This document shows positions 1 through 12,310 of a DNA stretch of 64,000 bases, one piece after another; positions within the stretch are counted from its first letter, which is position 1; the number at the start of each line of letters is the position of its first letter. The DNA is from Paraglaciecola mesophila (GTDB lineage Bacteria > Pseudomonadota > Gammaproteobacteria > Enterobacterales > Alteromonadaceae): NCBI RefSeq assembly GCF_009906955.1, contig NZ_CP047656.1:1240001-1304000 (forward strand), in the 5' to 3' direction. Under the pieces are notes generated by a model. The model did not search any database and was not told the origin of the DNA. It was given only the letters and a program-made list of their open reading frames with translations. Position numbers and translations under genes: made by a program.

Positions 1-355
1 CCATCTCCTTTACCAATTGCTTACTTTCCCCTGGAGGAAGACGTAAAGCAAAGGGCTCACGTTCATCTTCGAAATTATTGATATAACACCAATCATCTGG
101 AGTAAGCACTTTTTGAACGTACTTAGCGATATATTCATGTACCAAGGTAAATCTACCTGTGGCTTGCTCGCCCATCACATATAAGTTGTAACCTTTCGCA
201 TCAATGCCTAGCCCAAAGTCCAAGGCTTCTCGAGCACGTGCTTGTCCAATAAAGGTAGCCTGCATGGCTTTGTCGTCTTTCAGGGCGTGATTAATTAAAC
301 GTCGACTGGGCTTGGCGGTAATTTCTTTTAAACTCAAGGCGTATTTAAGGTGCAT
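1..355 (-). CDS. Lon-like AAA+ protease (LonB/LonC-type), N-terminal part, cut by window edge
   Basis: The reverse strand is open from an ATG at 355 to the window edge, giving 118 residues. It reads MHLKYALSLKEITAKPSRRL and then GQARAREALDFGLGID followed by GYNLYVMGEQATGR. This is the start of the Lon-protease-like ATPase family (AAA_32/LonC type), whose members carry an IGQ.RA..AL.FGL segment before a Walker A-like loop and a C-terminal Ser-Lys Lon protease domain. The protease domain lies outside the window. The loop here is GEQATGR rather than a textbook GxxGxGKT, as is common for this family. Divergently transcribed from the SRPBCC gene. The family call is from memory of the conserved N-terminus. 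Confidence 0.7.
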   Translation of the reverse strand, partial: MHLKYALSLKEITAKPSRRLINHALKDDKAMQATFIGQARAREALDFGLGIDAKGYNLYVMGEQATGRFTLVHEYIAKYVQKVLTPDDWCYINNFEDEREPFALRLPPGESKQLVKEM

Positions 356-543
356 GGTTAGCTGGCATTGTCCTTTTAAGAGCAAGTAGATTAGCACCTG
401 CTCGTCGCGAAATTCTCATTTGTGGTGAGTTACGTAATTGATAAACTCATTAGGTTGCGCTTTAGCGCATAACATTGCGCAATAGCATATTGATTAATAA
501 GCTGATATCTAATGTTAATATAATAACAAAAAACAGGAGTAGC

Positions 544-1092
544 ATGCGTCACTTTACTCATATTAAAAAGTTTATTTGCATTCTTAGCCTCGGAGTTTCT
601 TTTTCGTTCTATTGCCAAGCCAGTGTTAAGCAATTAAACGAGCACGGTTTTACGCTTGAAAACACTGTGCTTATCGACGCACCTGCAAAGCAGGTTTGGG
701 CAGCACTAGTGAGCGACATTGATCTTTGGTGGCCAAAAGATCATACATGGTGGGGCAACAACGGGACCTTGTCATTGCGCCCTGTGGCGGGAGGTTGCTT
801 TTGCGAGACCGCAGGTGAAAATTCTGCCGAGCATATGCGCATCAGTTTCGTCGAGGTTAATCACGTATTACGCATGACAGGTGGCTTAGGGCCACTGCAG
901 GGTATGGGGATTTATGGGGCGCTTACTTGGCAGTTAACTGCGCAAAATAACCGCACCAAACTCGTCTTAACCTATCAAGCCCACGGGGTTATCGAGGATA
1001 ACTTTACTGAATTAGCGCCGATTGTGGATAGAGTGCAGAACAGTCAATTAATGGCGTTAGCCGAATACATAAAACCTTCAAATCCTAACTAA
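544..1092 (+). CDS. exported SRPBCC (START-like) family protein
   Basis: A 182-residue protein beginning MRHFTHIKKF. The ATG at 544 follows AGGAG seven bases upstream; the frame is open further up from 475 but without a comparable ribosome site. Residues 5-27 form a Sec signal peptide ending near CQA-SVK. The mature part resembles polyketide cyclase/SRPBCC proteins: an early beta strand FTLENTVLIDAPAKQVWAAL, tryptophan-rich WWPKDHTWWG, then MRITGG-like and L-VLTYQAHG strands. Such folds bind hydrophobic ligands. Periplasmic versions are common in Alteromonadales and have no assigned substrate. A TATAAT-like hexamer lies at 519-524. Confidence 0.75.
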   Translation: MRHFTHIKKFICILSLGVSFSFYCQASVKQLNEHGFTLENTVLIDAPAKQVWAALVSDIDLWWPKDHTWWGNNGTLSLRPVAGGCFCETAGENSAEHMRISFVEVNHVLRMTGGLGPLQGMGIYGALTWQLTAQNNRTKLVLTYQAHGVIEDNFTELAPIVDRVQNSQLMALAEYIKPSNPN

Positions 1093-1179
1093 CGGAAAGA
1101 TTTACCCCTTAAGTCATTATTTTTTACGATAAATATCGTTAAATCCCAGTTCAGCTATTGTGACCCAGCAAACCGTTAG

Positions 1180-3849
<2,670 letters not shown>

Positions 3850-3864
3850 CGAGTGAAAAACACA

Positions 3865-4386
3865 ATGCGAAACCTCATCATCTGTTTATTATGTAGTGTT
3901 ATTATCAGTGGCTGCGGTTTTTCATTGCGTGGCAATTATGAGCTACCAGCAAGTGTCTCTCAATTGAGAGTAGGCTCAGCGGAGGCGCACTCAGCACTTG
4001 AGCGTGCGCTTCGAAATGAATTAAAGCCGTACAACGTAGATATAATTGATGCCAGCGTTGAAGGTCATTCTGATGTGACCAACATATACTTGCTGAGCGA
4101 TGAACTCGACAGACGCCTATTATCTCTGTTCAGCACAGGGCAAGTGGCTGAGTACGAATTAATTTATACTGTACGCTACGAACTTCAGTTCGCTAACAGT
4201 GATGCACAATTATTGGAATTTGATATAAAGCGCGAATATCAGGACGATCCCGATGCTGTGTTAGCAAAGTCTCGTGAACTCGAACTCGTGTTATCTGAAA
4301 TGCGCAAGCAAGCAGCAATTCGTATTATTCATCAAATATCTGTTGCCCAGCATACGCTATCTAATTCGGCGCTCGTTACTCCCTAA
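3865..4386 (+). CDS. lptE: LPS-assembly lipoprotein LptE
   Basis: About 173 residues. LptE plugs the LptD barrel in the outer membrane and helps place LPS at the surface. The N-terminus MRNLIICLLCSVIISGCGF is a lipoprotein signal with lipobox ISGC, and the mature protein starts CGFSLRGNY, like E. coli CGWHLR. I take the ATG at 3865; a GTG at 3853 is in frame and would add four residues. The stop codon overlaps the holA start by one base (TAATG), so translation is probably coupled. Position between leuS and holA supports the call independently of the weak family sequence conservation. Confidence 0.92.
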   Translation: MRNLIICLLCSVIISGCGFSLRGNYELPASVSQLRVGSAEAHSALERALRNELKPYNVDIIDASVEGHSDVTNIYLLSDELDRRLLSLFSTGQVAEYELIYTVRYELQFANSDAQLLEFDIKREYQDDPDAVLAKSRELELVLSEMRKQAAIRIIHQISVAQHTLSNSALVTP

Positions 4387-5408
4387 TGCAAGTTTATCCC
4401 AATCGTTTTGCCGCTTCGTTGAATAAAGGGTTACAGCCCTTTTATTTAATATTTGGTGACGAACCCCAACAAAAGCTAACCGCTATCAATCAGATACGTG
4501 AGGTAGCACTTGCCCAAGGGTTTGACGAGCGACAAACCTTGGTGGCTGACGCCCAATTCGATTGGTTAACCTTACTCGAAGCAACGCAAACGTTATCGCT
4601 ATTTTCCTCTCGTCAGTACATTGAGCTCGAGTTGCCCACAGGTAAACCTGGTACCCAAGGCAGTAAAATACTCACTGAGCTTAGCACGCAAAATAATCCG
4701 GACATTTTGTTGGTTATTCACGGGGCGAAAATTGGCAAAGATGTTCAAAACAGTAAATGGTTTAAGGCACTAGATAAGCAAGGTAGTTATGTTCCTTGCT
4801 TCCCATTAGAAGGAAATGCGCTGCACCAGTGGTTAACCGAGCAAATGCGTACCCAAGGCATGAACGCCTCTTCAGATATAAATCGATTACTCGCAGAATA
4901 CTGTGAAGGTAATCTACTGGCGGCTAGCCAAGAGATCGAAAAACTGTGTTTACTCTACCCTAACGGTAACCCGACGTTAGAACAGGTAGAACAAGCAGTG
5001 GTTGATCAATCCAGATATAACGTCTTTCAACTAATAGATGTGTTGCTGGCTGGCGATAGTCAAAAATCGGTAAAAATGCTCTATCGCCTTGAAAGCGAAG
5101 GTGTTGAACCAAACATCGTGTTGTGGGCATTAACCCGAGAGTGGCAAACTCTATCAACCCTACAAGCGAATAAAACAGCAGGGCAAAGTATTAACTGGAA
5201 TCAACACAGGATCTGGAAAAACCGTCAAGGATTGTATTTATCTGCCATGCAACGCTTGTCGGCGGCTCACTTGCAACAGCTACAACGCAAGCTTAACGTC
5301 ATGGACTGTGCACTCAAAAAATCCCAAGTGGAGCGCCCCTATATTGAACTATGTCATTTGTGTTTGCTTTTTATTCCCATGTCTTTAGAGAACTTTGCAC
5401 TAAATTGA
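4386..5408 (+). CDS. holA: DNA polymerase III subunit delta
   Basis: 340 residues, matching the delta subunit of the clamp loader (about 343 in E. coli). It opens the beta sliding clamp within the gamma complex. The N-terminus has the family pattern YPNRFAASLNKGLQPFYLIFGDEP, followed by LQPF-FGDE and an AAA+-like fold without functional Walker motifs. QLIDVLLAGD and the ALTRE segment near residues 215-250 belong to the conserved C-terminal helical domain. It starts on the last base of the lptE stop and its own TGA overlaps the proposed TTG start of nadD by three bases. Order leuS-lptE-holA-nadD is that of enterobacteria. Confidence 0.95.
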   Translation: MQVYPNRFAASLNKGLQPFYLIFGDEPQQKLTAINQIREVALAQGFDERQTLVADAQFDWLTLLEATQTLSLFSSRQYIELELPTGKPGTQGSKILTELSTQNNPDILLVIHGAKIGKDVQNSKWFKALDKQGSYVPCFPLEGNALHQWLTEQMRTQGMNASSDINRLLAEYCEGNLLAASQEIEKLCLLYPNGNPTLEQVEQAVVDQSRYNVFQLIDVLLAGDSQKSVKMLYRLESEGVEPNIVLWALTREWQTLSTLQANKTAGQSINWNQHRIWKNRQGLYLSAMQRLSAAHLQQLQRKLNVMDCALKKSQVERPYIELCHLCLLFIPMSLENFALN

Positions 5409-6064
5409 ACACCTTACGACCTGCATTAGGCATTTTTGGCGGGACTTTTGATCCCGTGCATTATGGCCATACTCAACCCGTTATCGTAGCCGCGCGCCAA
5501 GCCGCCGTGCAGTCTGTGGCTATGCTCCCTTGTCATATACCTGTTCACAAAGCTCATGCACCAAGTGCCAGCCGGCATCGCTTAGCCATGTTAAAACTGG
5601 CGATTGAACAATACCCGCAACTTTATACTGATGAGCGTGAGATCCACAGTGATACCCCCTCATATACGATCCATACATTACGAGCACTTCGAAAAGAATA
5701 CCCGAAGCATCCATTATGCTTTTTTATCGGTATGGACTCATTGCACTCACTTATGAGCTGGAATGAATGGCAAGCGCTTTTCGAATATTGTCATTTTGTG
5801 GTCTGCTGCCGCCCGGGTAGCAAAAAACCACTGAGTGAAGAGCTAACCCACTTACTATCGCAGCGCCAAGTATCGACAAATAATGCGCTACACAATGCAT
5901 TAAATGGTAAAATATTTCTCGCTGATACTCCTGAACTAGCGATATCCTCTAGTGAAATACGTCAGCGTATAAAAGAAAAACAACCGACCGACGGCATGCT
6001 CGATCCTAAGGTACGTCGTTACATAGAAACACATAAGTTATATCAGCTAAGCACGACTTTCTGA
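5405..6064 (+). CDS. nadD: nicotinate-nucleotide adenylyltransferase
   Basis: Forms deamido-NAD+ from nicotinate mononucleotide and ATP. The frame is open from an ATG at 5351, but that start would put 58 bases inside holA and add an unlikely tail MSFVFAFYSHVFREL. A TTG at 5405 gives MNTLRPALGIFGGTFDPVHY, where the nucleotidyltransferase motif GGTFDPVHYGH sits near the N-terminus as in the family; it overlaps the holA stop by four bases. The second motif is ISSSEIRQR near residue 180. Length from TTG is 219 residues, close to the family norm. The exact start is inferred; the function is secure. Confidence 0.93.
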   Translation: MNTLRPALGIFGGTFDPVHYGHTQPVIVAARQAAVQSVAMLPCHIPVHKAHAPSASRHRLAMLKLAIEQYPQLYTDEREIHSDTPSYTIHTLRALRKEYPKHPLCFFIGMDSLHSLMSWNEWQALFEYCHFVVCCRPGSKKPLSEELTHLLSQRQVSTNNALHNALNGKIFLADTPELAISSSEIRQRIKEKQPTDGMLDPKVRRYIETHKLYQLSTTF

Positions 6065-6102
6065 TAAACTGACAATTCGTCCGTTCAATATAAGGAATCC
6101 CT

Positions 6103-6420
6103 TTGGATCACCAACAGTTAAAAGCCTTTGTGGTAGAAAAAATTGAAGACCTAAAAGGTCGAGATATCATAGATTTAGACGTATCAGAAAAATCTAGTGT
6201 AACGGAAACCATGCTAATTTGTTCGGGGAACTCAAAACGTCATGTTGTTTCTATCGCCGAAAATGTTGTGGTTGAAGCGAAACAGGCAGGTAATCCCCCC
6301 CTAAGCATAGAGGGGCGTGACGTGGGTGATTGGGTACTTGTCGATTTAGGTGACGTAGTACTGCACGTGATGCAAGAAGACGCGAGAGAATTTTATCAGT
6401 TAGAGAAACTTTGGGGTTAA
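6103..6420 (+). CDS. rsfS: ribosomal silencing factor RsfS
   Basis: 105 residues, the length of RsfS (YbeB, Iojap family). It binds ribosomal protein L14 and blocks subunit joining during starvation. Family residues include VEKIEDLKGRDIIDLDV near the start, SGNSKRHVVSIAENV in the middle, and GRDVGDWVLVDLGDVVLHVM followed by REFYQLEKLWG at the end. The start is a TTG at 6103 with AAGGA at 6092-6096 at good distance; no ATG lies nearer. rlmH follows after 46 bases, the standard gene pair. Confidence 0.96.
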   Translation: MDHQQLKAFVVEKIEDLKGRDIIDLDVSEKSSVTETMLICSGNSKRHVVSIAENVVVEAKQAGNPPLSIEGRDVGDWVLVDLGDVVLHVMQEDAREFYQLEKLWG

Positions 6421-6466
6421 TTGACCATCATAGTGCTAGCTGTAACATTGCAAAGTAGATGACGCC

Positions 6467-6937
6467 ATGCGAATTCAACTAATAGCCGTAGGCAGTAAAA
6501 TGCCGAGTTGGGTCGAACAAGGTTACCAACAATACGTAAAACGCTTTCCTTCGGACATGCCCCTAAGCCTGACTGAAATACCTGCAGGCAAGCGCGGCAA
6601 AAATGCGGATATTAAACGCATTTTGCACAAAGAAGGCGAATTAACCATGGCGGCTATTCCTAAAGGAAACCGCATTGTCACGTTAGAAGTAACAGGCAAA
6701 CCATGGGACACGCCGACGCTCGCCAACAATATGGAAAAATGGCAAATGGACGGTCGCGACGTGAGCTTGTTGATTGGCGGCCCTGAAGGGTTAGCGCCCG
6801 AATGTATTGCTGCGTCCGAGCAAAAATGGTCACTCTCCCCATTAACACTGCCTCACCCTTTGGTACGGATTATTGTTGCTGAAAGTTTGTACCGAGCTTG
6901 GTCAGTCAACGCCAACCACCCTTATCACAGAGAGTAG
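6467..6937 (+). CDS. rlmH: 23S rRNA (pseudouridine-1915-N3)-methyltransferase RlmH
   Basis: 156 residues, a SPOUT-class methyltransferase that acts on the mature 70S ribosome. It starts [20 protein letters not shown] and ends [15 protein letters not shown], both typical. The knot that binds S-adenosylmethionine is seen in [13 protein letters not shown] and [22 protein letters not shown]. Its last codon is two bases before the PBP2 start at 6940. Order rsfS-rlmH-mrdA-rodA is conserved in gammaproteobacteria. Confidence 0.97.
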   Translation: MRIQLIAVGSKMPSWVEQGYQQYVKRFPSDMPLSLTEIPAGKRGKNADIKRILHKEGELTMAAIPKGNRIVTLEVTGKPWDTPTLANNMEKWQMDGRDVSLLIGGPEGLAPECIAASEQKWSLSPLTLPHPLVRIIVAESLYRAWSVNANHPYHRE

Positions 6938-6939
6938 TC

Positions 6940-8871
6940 ATGGCGCGTAACAGGGTAACAATTAAAGACCATACTGCTGAAGCAAATCTGTTTGCCAGAC
7001 GCACTGTCATTGCCATGCTGGTCATTTTTATGATGATCGCCATGGTTCTAAGCAACCTTTACTATTTGCAAGTTACGCGCTTTGAAGATTATCAAACACG
7101 CTCTAATGGCAATCGCATCAAAGTCTTGCCTGTCGCACCAAATCGCGGGTTAATTTACGACAGAAACGGTATTTTACTGGCTGAAAACCGCCCCGTTTTT
7201 AATCTCGAAGTAGTCCCAGAAAAAATCGAAAATTTAGAAAAAACCCTCGGTCTATTAAGTGTGTTACTGGATATAGACGAAGACGAAGTCACCGATTTTT
7301 ATCGCGAAATCAAACGTAACCGCCGTTTTAAACCCGTCTCATTACGAAAACGTTTAACCCCGGAAGAAGTGGCGCTATTCTCGGCAAATCAACACAAATT
7401 CCCAGGTGTCAGCGTCGAAGCCCGTTTAACGCGGCATTATCCTTATGGGAAGACCTTAACCCATGTCTTAGGGTACGTGTCTAAAATTAATAAAAAAGAT
7501 CTGCAGAAACTCAGCGAAGCGGGACTTGAGGCGAATTACGCTGCGACTCATGACATAGGAAAACTGGGCGTCGAGAAATACCATGAGGATATTCTCCACG
7601 GTCAAGTAGGTTACCAAGAGGTAGAGGTTAATAACCAAGGACGTATTATTCGCACGCTTAACTTCAGTCCGCCCGTTCCGGGGCAGGATATCGTGCTGAA
7701 TATCGATTTAAAATTGCAGCAAGAAGCAGAGCGAATTCTTGATGGTGATAAAGGCACCATAGTCATGATGGACTCTAACGACGGTGGTGTACTGGCCATG
7801 TTTAGTAGCCCGAGTTATGATCCTAACTTGTTTGTGCATGGTATCAGCAGCAAGAACTACAGCGCTTTATTAAACTCTAATGGCCGCCCACTGATTAATC
7901 GTGCCACACAAGGTCAGTATCCTCCTGCTTCAACCATTAAACCGCACTTAGCCTTAGTGGGCTTAGAAGAAAAAACCGTTACTCCAGAAACACGTATCTT
8001 TGATAACGGTAAATATCGCTTGAAGAATGTCGAGCACGTTTGGCGTGACTGGAAACGCTGGGGGCATGGCTGGGTCGATTTAACCTCGGCGATTGAACAA
8101 TCCTGTGATATTTATTTTTACGATCTCGCCTATCGCTTGGGTATTGATAAAATCAGCGACAATATGTTCGAGTTCGGGTTTGGTGATTACACAGGGATCG
8201 ACTTACATGAAGAGTCAGATGCTAACATGCCGAGTCGCGGTTGGAAGCGCGCTCGATTTAATCAGCCTTGGTACATAGGTGATACTATTCCGGTGGGTAT
8301 TGGTCAAAGTTACTGGACGGTAACCCCAATTCAATTGACCCAATCGATTACCACTTTAGTGAATCATGGTCAGCGTTATATTCCCCAAATTTTACGCGGG
8401 AAATACATAGACAAAGAACTTGTTCTTGAAGGCAGTAAAGAACGCCGCCCCATGGATATTCAAAATGACAAAAACTGGGACACAGTGTTAGACGCAATGT
8501 ATGGCGTAGTGAATCGTAAAATCGGTACCGCTCGACGCGCATTTGTCGATACGCCCTACGTTTCTGCCGGTAAAACGGGCACAGCACAATTGGTAGCTAT
8601 TGCCCAAGACGCCAAATATGATGCTGACAGCCTAGCGGAAAATTTGCGTGATAACGCCATGTACGTAGGGTTTGCCCCATACGAAAAACCAGAAATCGCC
8701 GTTACCGTAGTGCTTGAAAACGCCGGCGGCGGTAGTTCTCAGGCAGCACCATTAGCACGAACCATGATGGATAAATACTTTGAACAGCACGAGTTTGCTC
8801 CTAAACCCGACGTCATTGAACGCGAAGTTTCACAAGATGTCGCACGTCATTCAGCTTCCCACAATCATTAA
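6940..8871 (+). CDS. mrdA: penicillin-binding protein 2 (elongasome transpeptidase)
   Basis: 643 residues from the ATG at 6940; the frame is open from 6898 but that would run back into rlmH. PBP2 cross-links peptidoglycan for side-wall growth with RodA. One membrane anchor lies at about residues 20-42 (TVIAMLVIFMMIAMVLSNLYYL). The dimerisation domain contains PNRGLIYDRNG. The transpeptidase motifs are ASTIK (SxxK), SCD (SxN-type) and KTGTAQ. An AGAGAG-like ribosome site precedes the start. rodA begins 15 bases after the stop. Confidence 0.97.
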   Translation: MARNRVTIKDHTAEANLFARRTVIAMLVIFMMIAMVLSNLYYLQVTRFEDYQTRSNGNRIKVLPVAPNRGLIYDRNGILLAENRPVFNLEVVPEKIENLEKTLGLLSVLLDIDEDEVTDFYREIKRNRRFKPVSLRKRLTPEEVALFSANQHKFPGVSVEARLTRHYPYGKTLTHVLGYVSKINKKDLQKLSEAGLEANYAATHDIGKLGVEKYHEDILHGQVGYQEVEVNNQGRIIRTLNFSPPVPGQDIVLNIDLKLQQEAERILDGDKGTIVMMDSNDGGVLAMFSSPSYDPNLFVHGISSKNYSALLNSNGRPLINRATQGQYPPASTIKPHLALVGLEEKTVTPETRIFDNGKYRLKNVEHVWRDWKRWGHGWVDLTSAIEQSCDIYFYDLAYRLGIDKISDNMFEFGFGDYTGIDLHEESDANMPSRGWKRARFNQPWYIGDTIPVGIGQSYWTVTPIQLTQSITTLVNHGQRYIPQILRGKYIDKELVLEGSKERRPMDIQNDKNWDTVLDAMYGVVNRKIGTARRAFVDTPYVSAGKTGTAQLVAIAQDAKYDADSLAENLRDNAMYVGFAPYEKPEIAVTVVLENAGGGSSQAAPLARTMMDKYFEQHEFAPKPDVIEREVSQDVARHSASHNH

Positions 8872-8886
8872 GCTTGGATCACTAAT

Positions 8887-10011
8887 ATGAGTATGACGTT
8901 ACGCACCAAGCTTGATCCAAATAAGCGCACATTGCTCAATCGCATTCACTGTGATGGTCCGCTATTGTTTGGGTTGTTAGTGTTAATGGCAGTGGGGTTG
9001 ATAACGATATACTCAGCCGGCGGTCAAGATTGGCAGTTAATTGACCGCCAACTAATTCGACTCGGCCTAGCCTTAGGCGTCATGCTTTTCGTCGCGCAAA
9101 TTCCTCCCCTTGCTTATCAAAAACTATCCATATATTTTTACTTACTCGGTATCGCTATGTTGATAGCAGTTATTATTTTTGGTCATGTAGGTAAAGGGGC
9201 GCAGCGCTGGTTAGATTTAGGTGTAGTGCGTTTTCAACCGTCGGAAATTATGAAGCTCGCGGTACCTATGATGGTGGCTTGGTACATCAGCCAATTCAAC
9301 CTGCCCCCCAAATTGAGGCACATATTGGTCGGCTTTATTCTCGTTGGCGTTCCTACGTTACTCATAGCGCAACAACCTGACTTAGGTACCTCACTTTTAA
9401 TTGCTAGCTCTGGGATATTTGCGCTGTTTTTAGCTGGCATGAGTTGGCGTTTTATCGGTGGTATCGCATTGGCAGTATCTATATTTAGTCCTATCATGTG
9501 GAATTTCCTCATGAAGGAATATCAAAAACAACGAGTATTAACGTTTTTGAATCCTGAGAGTGATCCGCTAGGCTCAGGCTACCATATCATTCAATCCCAA
9601 ATTGCCATTGGTTCTGGCGGAGCCGAAGGAAAGGGTTGGTTACAAGGTACCCAATCTCAATTAGAGTTTTTGCCTGAGAGACATACTGACTTCATATTTG
9701 CCGTATTCAGTGAAGAATTTGGATTTTGGGGCGTCGTTGGTCTACTGGCAATATATACCTTTATCGTTATACGCGGAATGATCATTGCTAATCGCGCTCA
9801 AGATGCATTTAGTAAGCTTCTTGCGGGCAGTATCACCCTTACCTTCTTTGTTTATGTATTTGTTAATATGGGGATGGTATCGGGTATCTTACCGGTAGTC
9901 GGTGTGCCGCTGCCTTTGGTCAGTTACGGGGGAACATCCATGGTAACACTGCTTGCAGGCTTTGGCATTTTAATGGCTATTGCCACACAAAAACGGTTAT
10001 TGTCTCGTTAA
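8887..10011 (+). CDS. rodA: rod-shape-determining glycosyltransferase RodA
   Basis: 374 residues, polytopic, SEDS family. It polymerises lipid II into glycan strands in partnership with PBP2. About ten hydrophobic segments are visible. SEDS landmarks are GKGAQRWLDLGVVRFQPSE, LIAQQPDLGTSLLI, the catalytic-loop region LPERHTDFIFAVFSEEFGF, and the C-terminal GVPLPLVSYGGTSM. A second in-frame ATG lies two codons in (8893). Adjacent to mrdA, as expected. Confidence 0.97.
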   Translation: MSMTLRTKLDPNKRTLLNRIHCDGPLLFGLLVLMAVGLITIYSAGGQDWQLIDRQLIRLGLALGVMLFVAQIPPLAYQKLSIYFYLLGIAMLIAVIIFGHVGKGAQRWLDLGVVRFQPSEIMKLAVPMMVAWYISQFNLPPKLRHILVGFILVGVPTLLIAQQPDLGTSLLIASSGIFALFLAGMSWRFIGGIALAVSIFSPIMWNFLMKEYQKQRVLTFLNPESDPLGSGYHIIQSQIAIGSGGAEGKGWLQGTQSQLEFLPERHTDFIFAVFSEEFGFWGVVGLLAIYTFIVIRGMIIANRAQDAFSKLLAGSITLTFFVYVFVNMGMVSGILPVVGVPLPLVSYGGTSMVTLLAGFGILMAIATQKRLLSR

Positions 10012-10072
10012 CACCCATGTTTGAATTTACCAAGGTATTCGGTTAAAAATAATAATATTGTATGGAGCAAGT

Positions 10073-11152
10073 GTGGCTATTCTAACGTCTTTTAAACCCA
10101 GTTTTCGCCTTATTTTGAGTGCTTTACTTGCCATTTCATTTACACTGATTGCCACTGTCTCTGTGGCTGTCACCGACAAAGAAGCAGCATTCATTGAAAA
10201 CATGGTCAATGAATACACGTTCAATCGCGAGACAGCGCGACAGGTCTTAGACCAAGCGGAAAGAGACCAAGCGGTCATCGATGCCATTAAACGCCCATGG
10301 GAAGCAAAGCCTTGGCATCAATATTACCCCATATTTCTCACTGAAAAGCGTTTAGAAAAAGGCCTGGCATTCTATCAAGCCCACCGCGCCCCCCTTACAA
10401 GGGCCGAGGAAAAATATGGTGTGCCCGCAGAAATGATCGTGGCAATACTCGGTATTGAGTCATTTTACGGTACATATAAGGGTACATATTCAGCTTTGAA
10501 TGCGCTTTATACGTTAGGTTTTCATTACCCACCACGGGCATCATTCTTTCAAAAAGAACTTGCTCAGTTGTTAATGTTGGCTAATGAAGAGCAATTTGAT
10601 ATCTCAGCGTTAAAAAGTTCTTATGCTGGGGCCCTGGGCTGGGGACAGTTCATCCCGTCGAGCTATCGCCACTATGCCGTGGACTTTGACAATGACGGCG
10701 TGCGAGACCTATTGAATAACCCAGTGGATGCCATTGGCAGTATCGCCAATTACTTTAAACGCAATGGCTGGCAACGAGGTGACGCGATAGCTTTTCCGGT
10801 AAATGCCACAAGTAAGCAAGCTAAACCTTGGCTAAGAAAGTCACTTAAGTACCGTGAAACCTTTGACCAATTGCAACAAGCCGGTATTAATCTTAACGTT
10901 GAAACCGCCCTAGATTATGCTATCGATACCCCCGATACACTGTGGCAGAACATAGGGCAAAAAAGCAGCGTAAAATTACTCGATTTCGCCCAGCCTCATG
11001 GTAAAGACTATTGGCTTGGCTTAAAAAACTTCTATGTGATTACCCGCTATAACCACAGTAAGTTGTACGCTATGGTGGCATTTCAGTTTAGTCGCCAGTT
11101 AGCCATGGGCATTCAAACTATTGATAAAAAAGCAGAAGAAAATGCTAATTAA
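10073..11152 (+). CDS. mltB: membrane-bound lytic murein transglycosylase B
   Basis: About 359 residues. It cleaves glycan strands with formation of 1,6-anhydroMurNAc. I choose the GTG at 10073, six bases after GGAG (10064-10067); a TTG at 10058 is also in frame but overlaps that site. The N-terminal hydrophobic stretch LILSALLAISFTLIATVSVA looks like an uncleaved or Sec signal without a lipobox, unlike the E. coli lipoprotein. Catalytic Glu is in GIESFYGTYKG; the substrate groove motif GALGWGQFIPSSY follows, then DFDNDGVRDL and SIANYFKRNGW. It overlaps rlpA by 11 bases. Confidence 0.94.
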   Translation: MAILTSFKPSFRLILSALLAISFTLIATVSVAVTDKEAAFIENMVNEYTFNRETARQVLDQAERDQAVIDAIKRPWEAKPWHQYYPIFLTEKRLEKGLAFYQAHRAPLTRAEEKYGVPAEMIVAILGIESFYGTYKGTYSALNALYTLGFHYPPRASFFQKELAQLLMLANEEQFDISALKSSYAGALGWGQFIPSSYRHYAVDFDNDGVRDLLNNPVDAIGSIANYFKRNGWQRGDAIAFPVNATSKQAKPWLRKSLKYRETFDQLQQAGINLNVETALDYAIDTPDTLWQNIGQKSSVKLLDFAQPHGKDYWLGLKNFYVITRYNHSKLYAMVAFQFSRQLAMGIQTIDKKAEENAN

Positions 11153-12098
11153 GTCAACTATTTTAACGCTATTGCTGGTTTGCATTGCTGCCTGTACCAG
11201 TTCGTCAAACCCAAATTACGGGCGCTACAGCCAGCATAAAGACTCAGCCCCGAAGGCAATAAAAGACGGGATCAAATTTGATGACGCTGAGCCGATGTAC
11301 GAACCCTACGCCCTAGCCAATTTGCGTAGCTATTCGGTTTTAGGGAAGCACTATACACCATTGAAAACCGGTAAAGGTTATTCCGCTACGGGGGGAGCAT
11401 CATGGTACGGTCAAAAGTTTCATGGTCATCTCACATCAAATGGTGAAACATACGACATGTACGCCATGACCGCGGCGCACAAAACATTACCCCTGCCTTC
11501 CTATGTAAAAGTCACCAATTTAAAGAACGGACGGGAAGCCATAGTAAGGGTTAATGATCGTGGCCCTTTTCATGACAACCGCATTATCGACTTATCCTAT
11601 GCGGCCGCCATGAAACTTGGGATGCTAAGCACAGGTACAACCCAAGTTAAATTAGAGGTCATTCACATTGATGAGACGGGTACGCAAACGGTAGGCAATG
11701 GCATATCTGTCCCTCCTGCCCCCCTCAAGAACGATTCAGTGACAAATGACAAGGTGCAAATCGCATCAGCACCGAAAGTCCCTGCATTAGGCACAACCAC
11801 CGAAGTAGCGACTTCTGGTACTGTCCGTCCTCCAACAACCATCGGATTACCGTCTGCCAATGTACAACAAGATCCCGTTTTTATTCAGATTGCCGCGCTG
11901 ACCAATAACCAACGAATTCATAAAATTGGAAATGCATTGGCGAGTCTTTATCAAGTACCGTTTGTCGCTCCGTTAGAGGAAGGCTTATATCGTTTGCGTT
12001 TAGGCCCGTTTGATTCTGACAAACAAGCAAACGGAATATTGGAACAATTACGTACCACAGGGTATGGCGACGCCTACAAGTTTTATCCCATGAATTAG
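11142..12098 (+). CDS. rlpA: septal-ring lytic transglycosylase RlpA (DPBB and SPOR domains)
   Basis: 318 residues from the ATG at 11142, placed by the lipoprotein signal MLIKSTILTLLLVCIAAC with lipobox IAAC; the frame continues upstream to 11121 inside mltB. The double-psi beta-barrel covers about residues 85-175: GGASWYGQKFHG, TSNGETYDMYAMTAAHKTLP and VRVNDRGPFHDNRIIDLSY, including the catalytic DRGPF segment. A Pro/Thr/Ser-rich linker leads to a SPOR domain at the end (about 242-318, IQIAALTNNQ to YKFYPMN) that binds denuded glycan at the septum. Confidence 0.95.
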   Translation: MLIKSTILTLLLVCIAACTSSSNPNYGRYSQHKDSAPKAIKDGIKFDDAEPMYEPYALANLRSYSVLGKHYTPLKTGKGYSATGGASWYGQKFHGHLTSNGETYDMYAMTAAHKTLPLPSYVKVTNLKNGREAIVRVNDRGPFHDNRIIDLSYAAAMKLGMLSTGTTQVKLEVIHIDETGTQTVGNGISVPPAPLKNDSVTNDKVQIASAPKVPALGTTTEVATSGTVRPPTTIGLPSANVQQDPVFIQIAALTNNQRIHKIGNALASLYQVPFVAPLEEGLYRLRLGPFDSDKQANGILEQLRTTGYGDAYKFYPMN

Positions 12099-12310
12099 GT
12101 AACGCTTACCGCGTTTCTTCCAATGAATTATTGGTGCAATAAACTTTTTACTCGGGTAGTTGTCCAACTGGCGCTTTATCAATTTTGTTTTGTGTAACAA
12201 TTTTTGTTGCTGGCAAAGCAAAGTCATTGAAAAACTGATATATTAGCCGTCGTTTTAGGCACAGCACGCCAAAAATACATTATTAACAAATATCACATTA
12301 CGGTAGGTCC